64,000 bases of DNA, taken from NCBI RefSeq assembly GCF_901709675.1, contig NW_023590222.1:70001-134000 (forward strand), read 5' to 3'. A program made the translations under genes and the position numbers. This document shows, piece by piece, positions 32,065 to 44,470 of this stretch; position 1 is the stretch's first letter, and every line of letters begins with the position of its first letter. Under the pieces are notes generated by a model. That model did no database searches, had not been told where the DNA came from, and was given only the letters and a program-made list of their open reading frames with translations. This DNA comes from Syngnathus acus. Its lineage: Eukaryota > Chordata > Actinopteri > Syngnathiformes > Syngnathidae.

Positions 32065-33310
32065 TGGTCCCACTGGGATTTGAACTCAGGTCGCTGGGGT
32101 GAGAGTACAGAGCACTAACCACTACACTACAGAACCCACGCCATTGCTTCATGGATGTTACCTATATGGTTTTATGGAGCAGCTCACAAGTAAATAGTAT
32201 AGATAGGAATAGGTAAATGCCAAAATACTTGAGGTTCCACTGAGACTTGAACTCTGGTCGCTGGGGTGAGAGTCCAGAGCACTAACCACTAGAGTATGTA
32301 ACCCACACCATTAATCCATGGAAGTTAGCTATATGGTTTTATGGAGCAGCTCACAAGCAAATAGCATAGATAGGAATAGGTAAATGTCAAAATAGTTCAG
32401 GTTCCACTGAGACTTGAACTCAGGTCACTGGGGTGAGAGACCAGAGCATTAACCACTACACTATGGAACGCACACCAATATTGCATGGAAGTTACGTATA
32501 TGGTTTTATGGAGCAGCTCACAAGCCAGATATAGGAATAGTATAAATAGGAATAGGTAAATGCCAAAATAGTTGAGGTTCCACTGAGACTTGAACGCAGG
32601 GCGCTGGGGTGAGAGTCTAGAGTACTAACCACTACAGTATGGAACCCACACTATTAGTCCATGGAAGTTACCTATATGGTTTTATAGAGCAGCTCACAAG
32701 CAAATAGCATACATGGGAATAGGTAAATGCCAAAATAGTTGAGGTTCCACTGAGACTTGAACTCAAGTCGCTGGGGTGAGAGTCCACAGCACAAACCACT
32801 ACAGTATGGAACCCACGGCATTACGTCATGGAAGTTACGTATATGGTTTTATGGACCAGCTCACAAGCAAATAGCATATATACATAGGAATAGGTAAATG
32901 CCAAAATAGTTGATGTTCCACTGAGACTTGAACTCCGGTCACTGGGGTGGGAATCCAGAGCACTAACCACTACACTATGGAACGCACGACATTATTTCAT
33001 GGAAGTTACGTATATGGTTTTATGGAGCAGCTCACAAGCCAGTATAGATAGGAATAGGTAAATGCCAAAATAGTTGAGGTTCATCTGAGACTTGAACTCA
33101 GGTCGCTGGGGTGAGAGTACAGAGCACTAACCACTACAGTATGGAAACCACACCATTGTTTCATGGAAGTTATGTATATGGTTTTATGGAGCAGCTCACA
33201 AGCATATATATAGGAATAGGCAAATGCCAAAACAGTTGAGGTTCCACTGAGACTTGAACTCGGGTCGCTGGGGTGAGCGTCCAGAGCACTTACCACTACA
33301 CTATGGAACT
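32065..33310 (-). repeat. tRNA-like array, units 9 to 2 (U3)
   Basis: Units at 32,065, 32,232, 32,399, 32,575, 32,742, 32,913 (CCC), 33,077 and 33,239. Unit 3 (33,077) has lost acceptor pairing (AGGTTCATCTG on plus). Confidence 0.8.
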
Positions 33311-33401
33311 CATGCCATTGATTCATGGAAGTTACGTATATGGTTTTATAGAGCAGCTCACAAGCAGTATAGATAGGAATAGGTAAATGCAAAAAAGGTT
33401 G

Positions 33402-33473
33402 AGGTTCCACTGAGACTTGAACTCGGATCAGCGGATTCAGAGTCCAGTGTGCTAACCATTACACTATGGAACC
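33402..33473 (-). tRNA. tRNA-Gln (CTG), U3
   Basis: As in U2, but the base after the anticodon-stem 3' side is changed (ATCAGCGG on plus). Confidence 0.83.
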
Positions 33474-33684
33474 ACAAGGTCCAGACCATGGCAGGCATAT
33501 GCTGGTGTGGGAGCCAGAAGTTTTGAATTCTTTTTTTTTTTTTTCTTCTTTTTTTTAATTGCTAATGTGTCAATTGCTGGGTATCTGAAACCAGTTTTTC
33601 CAGTGTCCAGAGACCAGCTATTCCAATTTAGTCCCATAATTGGCTTTCTGTACAGCGCACAAGTGGCAGGGAAGTCTGGGAGTA

Positions 33685-33971
33685 CAGTCAAACCTCGGTT
33701 TTCGAACGTCCCGGTTCTCGAACAAATCGGAATTCGAACAAAAAAATTCGAGATTTTTTTGCTTCGGTTGTCCAACAAAATTCGGAGGTTGAACCTCGCA
33801 AGATGAGCCGAAAGGACCCGAGAAAACCCGACCGCGCGGCCCGGATGCCGACTGACTCCGTTCGTTATTGTAATTTCGTTACTTTGAGGATTGTATTAAC
33901 CCCTAATCATGCCTCCAAAGAAAGCAAGTGGGAGCAGTAAAGCCATCCTAAAACACAAAGGCGCTCTTTAA
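33685..33971 (+). mobile_element. pogo/Tigger-like 5' fragment (U3)
   Basis: Terminus at 33,685; short MPPKK frame 33,909-33,971. Confidence 0.65.
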
Positions 33972-34172
33972 GCAATGCGACAGTGAGCGCGCGGCGCGCT
34001 GCGGTTGCGCGACCGCACCAAATTAAGCTCCCTGCGCACTGAGATCCACTTAAATTTTAGAAAGTACATCAGAACTTTAAAAATATTTTCTAAATTTCAG
34101 CGACGGCTCTGTCACAATAATGCGACCAGCGCGGTGCAGTTGGGCGGTCGGCGGCACGCTACGGTTGAGCGT

Positions 34173-34245
34173 TCTCTCTCGCTCTCGCTCTCTCTCGCAC
34201 TCTCTCTCTCTCTCTCTCGCACTCTTTCTCGCTCTCTCTCGCTCT

Positions 34246-34279
<34 letters not shown>

Positions 34280-34288
34280 CACACACAC
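34173..34288. repeat. (CT)n/(CA)n microsatellite (U3)
   Basis: Shorter than U2, with one CG interruption in the CA part. Confidence 0.95.
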
Positions 34289-34340
34289 CATCATCGGCGG
34301 ACACTCGGGACGAGTATGACTGTCTTCTTCTCAGGGTCGT

Positions 34341-34532
34341 CTACTTGTGGGTCCGCAGGTGGGCGTAGAGGCCGATCCGGGATCCACATATTTTTGTGCA
34401 GTGTGGGCAGGGGAAAGTGGTGGTGGGTTGTGGTCGTGCTGGAGCCTGTTTTTGTCTTTCCTTACGGAGTTGTTGTTTGGTTTCTGGGACACGGCGGAGT
34501 TCCTTTTCATGATGTGCTGCCCCTTCTTGCAT
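34341..34532 (-). mobile_element. LINE zinc-finger C-terminus (U3)
   Basis: Same 63-codon frame and C2H2 finger as U2. Confidence 0.6.
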
Positions 34533-34657
34533 ACAATCGTGTAGTGTTTAATTCCGTTGTGTTCGATTCGAATCTGGGTTATGGCATAATCAAATTACCG
34601 TTTTTTTCCATGTATAATGCGCAAAATTTAACTAATTTATTGTCCTAAAATCTGGGG

Positions 34658-36929
34658 TGCATTCAGAGCAGCCCCCCGCCCCCACCTCGGCTCTTCAGAC
34701 CACCTATCTGTTATGCTAATCCCTGCATACAGGCCCCTGCTGATCAGAGCAAAACCCACAGTGAAGCAGGTGAGGGTGTGGTCTGAGGGGGCCATGGAGG
34801 CACTCCAGGACTGCTTTGAGTGCTCTGACTGGGACATGTTCAAATCAGCAGCAACATATGACAATCAGATCGACATTGATGAGTACGCCATGACTGTGTC
34901 AGCCTACATCAACAAATGCACCGAGGACGTCAGCACCACTAAGAACATCATCACCCGAGCCAACCAACGACCCTGGATGACTGAGGAGGTACGTCATACG
35001 CTACGAGCACGGAACTCAGCCTTCAAGTCTGGCGACAAGGAGGCACTGAGGACAGCGAGAGCCAACTTGAACCGTGCCATCAGGTTAGCGAAGCGAAGCC
35101 ACAGTCGAAAAATTCAGGATTTTTTCCACGACGCCAATAACACCAGGAGTATGTGGCAAGGCATACGGGCGATCACGGACTACAACTTACCCTCCCCCCC
35201 GTTGGGTGAGGTTGATGCTGACTTCCTAAATGGTCTAAATAACTTCTTTGGGCGATTTGAGGCACTAAACAGCACTCCTGCAGTTAAAACTGTTCCCCAC
35301 CAGGAAGAGGAGGCACTCTGCCTTGACTCAGCCAACGTGTGGAAGACTCTGAGAAGAGTCAACCCACGTAAGGCCCCAGGCCCCGACAACATACCTGGGC
35401 GGGTGTTCAAGGAATGTGCAGGTCAGCTGGCTGGTGTCATCACAGACATTTTTAACATCTCGCTGGGCCAAGCCACAGTGCCAGTATGCTTCAAGGCTGC
35501 CTCCATCATTCCGGTGCCGAAGAAACCTCAAATCACCTCATTGAATGACTACAGACCTGTGGCACTGACTCCCATCATGATGAAGTGCTTCGAAAGGCTG
35601 CTTAAAGAACACATCGTCTCCGGACTCCCCCCAACATTCGACTCGTTCCAGAACCGCTCTACTGAGGATGCCATCTCCTCCGTTCTTCACCTGAGCCTGG
35701 CTCACCTGGAGGAGAGGAACACCCACGTGCAGTTGCTGTTCCTGGACTTCAGCTCAGCGTTTAACACCATCATTCCACAGCATCTGGTGGAAAAACTGGA
35801 ACACCTGGGCTTCAGCACCCCCCTTCGAAACTGGCTGCTAGACTTCCTCACCAACAGACCTCAGTCAGTCCGGGTCGGACAGAACACCTCAGATGTCATC
35901 ACCCTCAGCACAGGCTCCCCTCAGGGCTGCGTCCTGAGCCCCCTGCTGTTCACCCTGATGACACACGACTGCGCCCCCAGGTTCACCACCAATCACATCG
36001 TGAAGTTTGCAGACGACACAACGGTGGTGGGCCTCATCAGGGACATCAACGACCTGGACTACAGAGAGGAGGTGGAGCAGTTGGTGGGCTGGTGCAGAGA
36101 AAATAGCCTGATCCTGAATGTGGAGAAGACGAAGGAGATCATCGTCGACTTCAGGAAGAACCAGCCTCACCACGCTCCACTGATCATCAACAGCTCAGCT
36201 GTGGAGGTGGTCAGCAGCACTAAATTCCTGGGGGTCCACATCACAGACGACCTCACCTGGACTGTGAACACCACAACACTAGTCAAGAGGGCACAGAAGC
36301 GCTTGTACTTCCTGCGGAGGATGAGGAGAGCCCACCTGCCCCCACCCATCATGAGGACGTTCTACCGAAGCACCATAGAGAGCATTCTGACAAGCTGTCT
36401 CTCGGTGTGGTGTGGAGGTTGCAGCGCCTCCGATTGGAAGAACCTGAGGAGAGTGGTGAGGACAGCAGAGAGGATCATCGGGGCTCCTCTTCCCTCCATT
36501 CAGGACTTGTCATCCCAGCGCTGCGTGTCCCGAGCCCGTAATATTATCAGTGACCCATCACACCCTCACCATGGACTGTTCTCCCTGCTGCCGTCTGGGA
36601 AGAGGTTTCGCAGCATCCGCTGCAGGTCCACCAGGTTCTGCAATAGTTTTTTCCCTGCTGTCGTCAGACTGTTGAACATTCAAACGTAGCATTCCTCTGC
36701 ACACTTGTAAATACGGTTTTTGTCTCCTGCACTGTTTACATACTTTATCACTGCTGCACTTTGTACTCTATACTTATCTTATTTCATATTTTTATATAGA
36801 ATGTCACTTTTTAACCAGCCGCAATACCACTACATTGTTGAAAGCCGTACGCAACGTAATTTCGTTTTGTGTACACCCAGTGTTGACAAAATGACAATAA
36901 AGTTTGTCTAAGTCTAAGTCTAAGTCTAA
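34658..36929 (+). mobile_element. LINE A copy A3, 5'-truncated, longest open RT
   Basis: Starts abruptly at ATTCAGAGCAGCC and reads open to the stop at 36,689 (658 codons from the first ATG, 34,713), with all RT motifs and GPDNIPG intact. The endonuclease is absent. Variants include FDSFQNRS and HVQLLFLDF. The 3'UTR ends AATAAAGTTTGTCTAAG followed by (TCTAAG)n. Confidence 0.92.
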
Positions 36930-37440
36930 TGCTAACTGGGCTAGCGGGCTGACTACAGTCCGCATCTGTGTCCGCCAAAATCTACTGTTATCACACTATT
37001 CTCCTCAAGCTGGCGGACATGTCCCTCTAGCAGGGACAACCTCTCTAAGAGAAGGGTGCAGTTGGTGCACAAAGCCGTACAAACCTCTTGATCCGCAGCC
37101 ATACTTACGTGTCCGATGATCGACGGTAGACAAACAGCCACGAAGCCTCCGCTGAGAGCCAAACAGTGACGTGGTTGAAATGGCAGGAATTGACGGTCCG
37201 TGACTTTCAACAATAGTAAACTCCCAAAACTGGAGTAAAAAACGTAAAAAGCGAGGAAAAATTAGAAAAGCATATAGAAATGTAGGAATGTAGATCCTCT
37301 CTCAAGTGACGCTGCGGCGCTCTACGTGGCAAACCGGAAGTATGATACAAAGTGAGGTTAAAAAGATGTAAAATAACAAATATAGAGCGAGTCACCGAGG
37401 TGGCCATCCGCGGCGCCATCTTACGATGTAATGATATCAA
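36930..37440 (-). mobile_element. LINE B 5' end, inverted copy
   Basis: Reverse complement of 22,081-22,593; the ORF1 start is read on minus. Confidence 0.7.
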
Positions 37441-37790
37441 CTAGGGGTGTAACGATTCATCGATACACATCGATTAATCGATATAATGCTCTACGATTTA
37501 TTGGCATCGATGCTAAACGTAAACATCGATTTATATCGCCGTGTTTGACCTCGGACATTAGACGCGACTTTATTTTGAAATCCAGTTCATTGTTGCTTGC
37601 TTCCTCTTTCCGGGAGCAGTACGCGGCGTGCTGTGTTGTGAGCAGAGCAGGCACGTGAAAGGGGAGCCGACAACTACGCGGCTCCTGGGCTGGTGCTATG
37701 GCTAGTGTCCAAGAAGACGATGAAATTCGCTCCCCTTTGGGCTTCAAGTCATTCGTTTGGAAGCACTTTGGATTCCAAAGTTTCCAACGT
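37441..37790 (+). mobile_element. hAT-Ac (BED) transposase 5' fragment, inverted copy
   Basis: Terminus AGGGGTGTAACGATTC at 37,442; ATG at 37,698; frame MASVQEDDEIRSPLG ... FVWKHFGFQ, cut at the T run. Confidence 0.75.
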
Positions 37791-38066
37791 TTTTTTTTTT
37801 TTTTTTAAAGTCCCAATGATCGTCACACACGCGTCTGGGTGTGGTGAAATTTGTCCTCTGCATTTGACCCATCCCCGTGTGATTTTGATCCATCCCCTGG
37901 GGGAGAGGGGAGCAGTGAGCAGCAGCAGCGCTGCGCTCGGGAATCATTTGGTGATCTAACCCCCCCAATTCCAACCCTTAATGCTGAGTGCCAAGCAGGG
38001 AGGCAATGGGTCCCATTTTTATAGTCTTTGGTATGACCCGGCCGGGTTACTTAAGTCCGTAAACAT
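37791..38066 (-). mobile_element. SINE-like interspersed repeat, inverted copy
   Basis: Reverse complement of 21,455-21,731 with a long T run at its 3' end. Confidence 0.55.
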
Positions 38067-38467
38067 AAAATTATTTCAGAAAAAAGATCATCTTTGGGAA
38101 CAACCGGATGTTATTCTGCCGGTCAGTATCACTGCACATGCAGTAGCAAACTCAGTAGCGAAGAAATATGTGAGACTCTCAACTGGATCACCAATATTTG
38201 AGTGATGTTCCAGTTATTTATCACAATTATTTATTATTATAATAATAATATATATAATATATATAATAATTATTTATTTATTATTCACAATTGTCATGGT
38301 GATCTTTCTGGTGATTTCTTAACTAGGCTGGATGTATTTTTTTTGTTGGCGTTGATTTCTCCGACTGCCCAGAAAGGCACCACCGCGATCAGTTAGGTTA
38401 AAATGAAAAGAGAGGAAAGTGACGTTGTAAAGAACCATCCGTGACAAGATTTTCTTCAAAAATTGTT
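38067..38467. other. Linker, inverted copy
   Basis: Non-coding. Contains the (TAT)n AT-rich tract at about 38,220-38,285. Confidence 0.5.
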
Positions 38468-38481
38468 GTACCATGATTTTC

Positions 38482-38846
38482 CATCCATCCATCCATTTTC
38501 TGAACCGCTTAGTCCCCACGGGGGTCGCGGGAGTGCTGGAGCCTATCCCAGCCGTCATCGGGCAGTAGGCGGGGGACACCCTGAACCGGTTGCCAGCCAA
38601 TCGCAGGGCACACGGAGACAAACAACCATTTGCACTCGCACTCACACCTAGGGACAATTTGGAGTCTTCAATCGGCCTACCAAGCATGTTTTTGGGATGT
38701 GGGAGGAAACCGGAGTGCCCGGAGAAAACCCACGCGGGCCCGGGGAGAACACGCAAACTCCACACAGGGAGGGCCGGAGGTGGAATCGAACCCGCACCCT
38801 CCCAACTGTGAGGCGGACGTGCTACCCAGTGCGCCACCGAGCCGCC
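38482..38846 (-). mobile_element. tRNA-derived SINE with 14-bp target duplication
   Basis: On minus the head is GGCTCGGTGGCGCACTGGGT (A box) and GGGTTCGATTCC (B box), the body contains GTGGAGTTTGCGTGTTCTCC, and the tail is (ATGG)n. The exact duplication GTACCATGATTTTC lies at 38,468-38,481 and 38,847-38,860. The empty site is present in U2 (about 21,046) and U5 (about 50,127), so the insertion came after monomer amplification. It resembles a V-SINE-like family widespread in teleosts. Confidence 0.93.
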
Positions 38847-39046
38847 GTACCATGATTTTCTTCACAAAAAAATAAAAAATAAAAAAAAATTAAAAAAAAT
38901 TGTACCCATGTATAATGCGCACCCCAGATTTTAGGACAATAAATTAGTTAAATTTTGCGCATTATACATGGAAAAAAACGGTAATTTGATTATGCCATAA
39001 CCCAGATTCGAATCGAACACAACGGAATTAAACACTACACGATTGT

Positions 39047-39238
39047 ATGCAAGAAGGGGCAGCACATCATGAAAAGGAACTCCGCCGTGTCCCAGAAACC
39101 AAACAACAACTCCGTAAGGAAAGACAAAAACAGGCTCCAGCACGACCACAACCCACCACCACTTTCCCCTGCCCACACTGCACAAAAATATGTGGATCCC
39201 GGATCGGCCTCTACGCCCACCTGCGGACCCACAAGTAG
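39047..39238 (+). mobile_element. LINE zinc-finger C-terminus (U4)
   Basis: Same frame as U2, on plus. Confidence 0.6.
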
Positions 39239-39289
39239 ACGACCCTGAGAAGAAGACAGTCATACTCGTCCCGAGTGTCCGCCGATGAT

Positions 39290-39290
<1 letters not shown>

Positions 39291-39328
<38 letters not shown>

Positions 39329-39394
39329 GTGTGTGTGTGTGTGTGTGAGAGCGAGAGAGAGCGAGAAAGAGTGTGAGAGAGAGAGAGAGAGAGC
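39291..39394. repeat. (GT)n/(GA)n microsatellite (U4)
   Basis: The GA part is much shorter than in the other monomers. Confidence 0.95.
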
Positions 39395-39593
39395 GCTCAA
39401 CCGTAGCGTGCCGCCGACCGCCCAACTGCACCGCGCTGGTCGCATTATTGTGACAGAGCCGTCGCTGAAATTTAGAAAATATTTTTAAAGTTCTGATGTA
39501 CTTTCTAAAATTTAAGTGGATCTCAGTGCGCAGGGAGCTTAATTTGGTGCGGTCGCGCAACCGCAGCGCGCCGGGCGCTCACTGTCGCATTGC

Positions 39594-39880
39594 TTAAAGA
39601 GCGCCTTTGTGTTTTAGGATGGCTTTACTGCTCCCACTTGCTTTCTTTGGAGGCATGATTAGGGGTTAATACAATCCTCAAAGTAACGAAATTACAATAA
39701 CGAACGGAGTCAGTCGGCATCCGGGCCGCGCGGTCGGGTTTTCTCGGGTCCTTTCGGCTCATCTTGCGAGGTTCAACCTCCGAATTTTGTTGGACAACCG
39801 AAGCAAAAAAATCTCGAATTTTTTTGTTCGAATTCCGATTTGTTCGAGAACCGGGACGTTCGAAAACCGAGGTTTGACTG
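39594..39880 (-). mobile_element. pogo/Tigger-like 5' fragment (U4)
   Basis: MPPKK frame 39,594-39,656; terminus at 39,880 followed by TA. Confidence 0.65.
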
Positions 39881-40084
39881 TACTCCCAGACTTCCCTGCC
39901 ACTTATGCGCTGTACAGAAAGCCAATTATGGGACTAAATTGGAATAGCTGGTCTCTGGAAACTGGAAAAACTGGTTTCAGATACCCAGCAATTGACACAT
40001 TAGCAATTAAAAAAAAAGAAGAAAAAAAAAAAAAAAAGAATTCAAAACTTCTGGCTCCCACACCAGCCATGGCCTGGACCTTGT

Positions 40085-40156
40085 GGTTCCATAGTGTAAT
40101 GGTTAGCACACTGGACTCTGAATCCACTGATCCGAGTTCAAGTCTCAGTGGAACCT
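40085..40156 (+). tRNA. tRNA-Gln (CTG), U4
   Basis: Same sequence features as U1. The upstream flank lacks ATGCCTGCC. Confidence 0.85.
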
Positions 40157-40247
40157 CAACCTTTTTGGCATTTACCTATTCCTATCTATACTGCTTGTGA
40201 GCTGCTCTATAAAACCATATACGTAACTTCCATGAATTAATGGCATG

Positions 40248-41328
40248 AGTTCCATAGTGTAGTGGTAAGTGCTCTGGACTCTCACCCCAGCGACCCGAGT
40301 TCAAGTCTCAGTGGAACCTCAACTGTTTTGGCATTTGCCTATTCCTATATATATATGCTTGTGAGCTGCTCCATATAACCATATACATAACTTCCATGAA
40401 ACAATGGTGTGGTTTCCATACTGTAGTGGTTAGTGCTCTGTACTCTCACCCCAGCGACCTGAGTTCAAGTCTCAGTGGAACCTCAACTATTTTGGCATTT
40501 ACCTATTCCTATCTATACTGGCTTGTGAGCTGCTCCATAAAACCATATACGTAACTTCCATGAAATAATGTCGTGCGTTCCATAGTGTAGTGGTTAGTGC
40601 TCTGGATTCCCACCCCAGTGACTGGAGTTCAAGTCTCAGTGGAACATCAACTATTTTGGCATTTACCTATTCCTATGTATATATACTATTTGCTTGTGAG
40701 CTGGTCCATAAAACCATATACGTAACTTCCATGACGTAATGCCGTGGGTTCCATACTGTAGTGGTTTGTGCTGTGGACTCTCACCCCAGCGACTTGAGTT
40801 CAAGTCTCAGTGGAACCTCAACTATTTTGGCATTTACCTATTCCCATGTATGCAATTTGCTTGTGAGCTGCTCTATAAAACCATATAGGTAACTTCCATG
40901 GATTAATAGTGTGGGTTCCATACTGTAGTGGTTAGTACTCTAGACTCTCACCCCAGCGCCCTGCGTTCAAGTCTCAGTGGAACCTCAACTATTTTGGCAT
41001 TTACCTATTCCTATTTATACTATTCCTATATCTGGCTTGTGAGCTGCTCCATAAAACCATATACGTAACTTCCATGGAATATTGGTGTGCGTTCCATAGT
41101 GTAGTGGTTAATGCTCTGGTCTCTCACCCCAGTGACCTGAGTTCAAGTCTCAGTGGAACCTGAACTATTTTGACATTTACCTATTCCTATCTATGCTATT
41201 TGCTTGTGAGCTGCTCCATAAAACCATATAGGTAACATCCATGAAGTAATGGCGTGGGTTCTGTAGTGTAGTGGTTAGTGCTCTGTACTCTCACCCCAGC
41301 GACCTGAGTTCAAATCCCAGTGGGACCA
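40248..41328 (+). repeat. tRNA-like array, seven units (U4)
   Basis: Units at 40,248, 40,412, 40,576 (CCC), 40,747, 40,914, 41,090 and 41,257. Unit 8 is missing; the spacers on either side are fused as in U6. Confidence 0.8.
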
Positions 41329-41398
41329 AAAATATCTTATCCTTGAAAAATTTGCAACAGAGTTGCTCGTGTGCTCCCCCATAAAACCATATACCATA

Positions 41399-43081
41399 TG
41401 CTAGAGTTAGGGTGGTTAGAGCTAGGGCTAGGGTTAGAGTTAGGGTTAGGGTTAGGAATAGGGTAAGAGGTAGGGTTAGAGCTAGGGCTAGGGTTAGGGT
41501 AAGAGGTAGGGTTAAGGCTAGGGCTAGGGCTAGGGTTAGGGTAAGAGGTAGGGTTAAGGTTAGAGCTAGGGTTAGGACTCTCACCCCAGCGACCTGAGTT
41601 CAAGTCTCAATGGAAAAAAATGGCCAAAAAGAAAGGTGAGGGGTAAGAGCTAGGGTAAGGATTAGGGTTAGGGTTAGGGTTAGGAATAGGGTAAGAGCTA
41701 GGGTTGGGTTAGAGCTAGGGCTAGGGTTAGGAATAGGGTAAGAGGTAGGGTTGAGGTAGGAATAGGGTTAGAGCTAGGGTTAGGAGTAGGGTAAGAGGTA
41801 GGGTTAGGGTAAGAGGTAGGGTTAAGGTTAGAGCTAGGGCTAGGGTTAGGACTCTCACCTCAGCGACCTGAGTTCAAGTCTCAGTGGAAAAAAATGGCCA
41901 AAAAGAAAGGTGAGGGGTTAGAGCTAGGGTAAGAGCTAGGGTTAGGTTTAAGGTTAGAGCTAGGGTTAGGGTTAGGAATAGGGTAAGAGCTAGGGTTACG
42001 GTTAGGATTAGGGTAAGAGTTAGGGTTAGGGTTACAGTTAGGGTTAGAGCTAGGGTTAGGGTTAGGAATAGGGTAAGAGCTAGGGTTAGGATTAGGGTAA
42101 GAGTTAGGGTTAGGGTTACAGTTAGGGTTAGAGTTAGGGTTAGAGCTAGGGTTAGGGTTAGGAATAGGGTAAGAGCTAGGGTTAGGGTTAGGAATAGGGT
42201 AAGAGGTAGGGTTAAGGTTAGAGCTAGGGCTAGGGTTAGGACTCTCACCCCAGCGACCTGAGTTCAAGTCTCAGTGGAAGAAAATGGCCAAAAAGAAAGG
42301 TGAGGGGTTAGAGCTAGGGTAAGAGCTAGGATTAGGGTTAGGGTTAGGTTTAAGGTTAGAGCTAGGGTTAGGGTTAGGAATAGGGTAAGAGCTAGGGTTA
42401 CGGTTAGGATTAGGGTTACAGTTAGGGTTAGAGCTAGGGTTAGGGTTAGGAATAGGGTAAGAGCTAGGGTTAGAGCTAGGGTTAGGATTAGGGTAAGAGT
42501 AAGGGTTAGGGTTACAGTTAGGGTTAGGGTTAGGAATAGGGTAAGAGCTAGGGTTAGAGCTAGGGTTAGGGTTAGGAATAGGGTAAGAGGTAGGGTTAAG
42601 GTTAGAGCTAGGGCTAGGGTTAGGACTCTCACCCCAGCGACCTGAGTTCAAGTCTCAGTGGAAAAAAATGGCCAAAAAGAAAGGTGAGGGGTTAGAGCTA
42701 GGGTAAGAGCTAGGATTAGGGTTAGGGTTAGGTTTAAGGTTAGAGCTAGGGTTAGGGTTAGGAATAGGGTAAGAGCTAGGGTTACGGTTAGGATTAGGGT
42801 AAGAGTTAGGGTTAGGGTTACAGTTAGGGTTAGAGCTAGGGTTAGGGTTAGGAATAGGGTAAGAGCTAGGGTTAGAGCTAGGGTTAGGATTAGGGTAAGA
42901 GTTAGGGTTAGGGTTACAGTTAGGGTTAGAGCTAGGGTTAGGGTTAGGAATAGGGTAAGAGCTAGGGTTAGAGCTAGGGTTAGGGTTAGGAATAGGGTAA
43001 GAGGTAGGGTTAAGGTTAGAGCTAGGGCTAGGGTTAGGACTCTCACCCCAGCGACCTGAGTTCAAGTCTCAGTGGAAGAAA
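41399..43081 (+). repeat. Telomere-like hexamer blocks with tRNA 3'-halves (U4)
   Basis: Five blocks, G-rich on plus. The border near 41,849 reads CACCTCAGCG rather than CACCCCAGCG. The three blocks nearest the exon relic are very similar to each other, suggesting local block duplication. Confidence 0.88.
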
Positions 43082-43503
43082 ATGGCCAAAAAGAAAGGTG
43101 AGTTTGTAAAACTGCAGTTTAACTCGTTTTCAATATTGATTTTTATTTATTTATTTTTTAATTCCACCACTTTTAAATAGTCCATTACATTCATATCTGC
43201 TCCTGTCTAGTATTTACCAAAATCCAAATTTGGTTCCAACAAGATTGGTTCTACAGGACATTATTGTAATAAATAACTCCTTATGAGCACAAGTGTAGAT
43301 AGTTTTTTTTTCTCTTTAGTTTGCTGTTAGAAACTGTACCCTTGATCCGTGTGTTTGCTGTCCTAATAAGATAAGTTTAACATATTTTTTTCTGTACTTA
43401 AAAATCATCATTTCAGATGGGCTGATGCCAGAAGTCATAGAAGTGACCTCTTGTACCTTCACATCTCGTGGCCCAAGTAATGAAAAGTCTGCCAAAAAGT
43501 GAG
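43082..43503 (+). pseudogene. Two-exon-like coding relic (U4)
   Basis: Exon 1 43,082-43,097, exon 2 43,417-43,503; intron of the U3/U4/U6 type. Confidence 0.45.
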
Positions 43504-43764
43504 GTGAGTTTGGAGTAATCCTTTTCAATATATAACTTTATCACGGTTGCTTTTAAATTGTCCAATTGTTACTACTGTATCAGTATCTAATTATCCTCAC
43601 ATATGCTGCTTACTAAGATTTAGATGACCCAAGCAAGATATATTAAACACCACGACTTTTTTTCTTAGACATGTAAGGTCTAAAGTTTAGACCTTTATTC
43701 AATCATAGTTGAATTTTGTGATAAAATGAAAATTAACCCATCCAAATTTATTTATATCATCTTT

Positions 43765-44429
43765 GTTTGTCTATGTGTAGCACGTTATCAAAGCAAATTC
43801 CCCATACATGTAAAACACTGTCTGAAAAAAGTTCCCCACTATCCCACGGTGACAAGACATAGTACACAATATACATACAAGTAAACAACACGAAAAATAA
43901 AAACAAGAAGGCACAAACAATGAATAAATAAGAGTGATGAATAAATAATAAATAAATAAATAACATAATAAATAAGAGGAGCAAAAATGGAGCAAGTGTG
44001 CATACAGCAGACAGTCAGAATATACCGCAAAAGTACAGGACGCTACGCAGAAGGGGGGAGAGAGTTCAGGATCATAACAGCCTGGAGTATGAAGCTGTTG
44101 GTGAGTCTGGTGGTGCGGAAGCGCAGGCTCCTGTACCTCTTCCCAGAGGGCAGAAGATCAAACACAGAGTGAGCGGGGTGACTCACATCACTCACGATCG
44201 CGGTCGCCTTGCGGGTGAGATGGGAGGTGTAAATGTCCTTCAGGGAGGGGAGTGAAGCACCAATAATCTTACCAGCTGTGTTCACTATGCGCTGCAGGGC
44301 CTTCATGTTGTATTCAGTGCAGCTACCACCCCAAACAGCGATACAACTGGAGAGGATGCTCTCAATGGTGCCACGGTAGAATGTAGTCATGACGGCCGGA
44401 GGAGCACTTGCTCGCCTGTTCAGAGGCAA
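43765..44429 (-). mobile_element. LINE C remnant (U4)
   Basis: RT frame 44,043-44,429 with Leu replaced by Val (HSVFDLLPSGK). Confidence 0.85.
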
Positions 44430-44470
44430 TATCAGTAAAATATATCATATAACGGACAGACACAATGATA

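Larger units (their letters stand above)
26164..34657 (+). repeat. Macrosatellite monomer U3 (forward, truncated)
   Basis: Follows U2 at an offset of 14,373, changing to 14,364 and then about 13,690 because of fewer telomere-like blocks. Cut at 34,657, where inverted LINE A begins. Confidence 0.92.
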
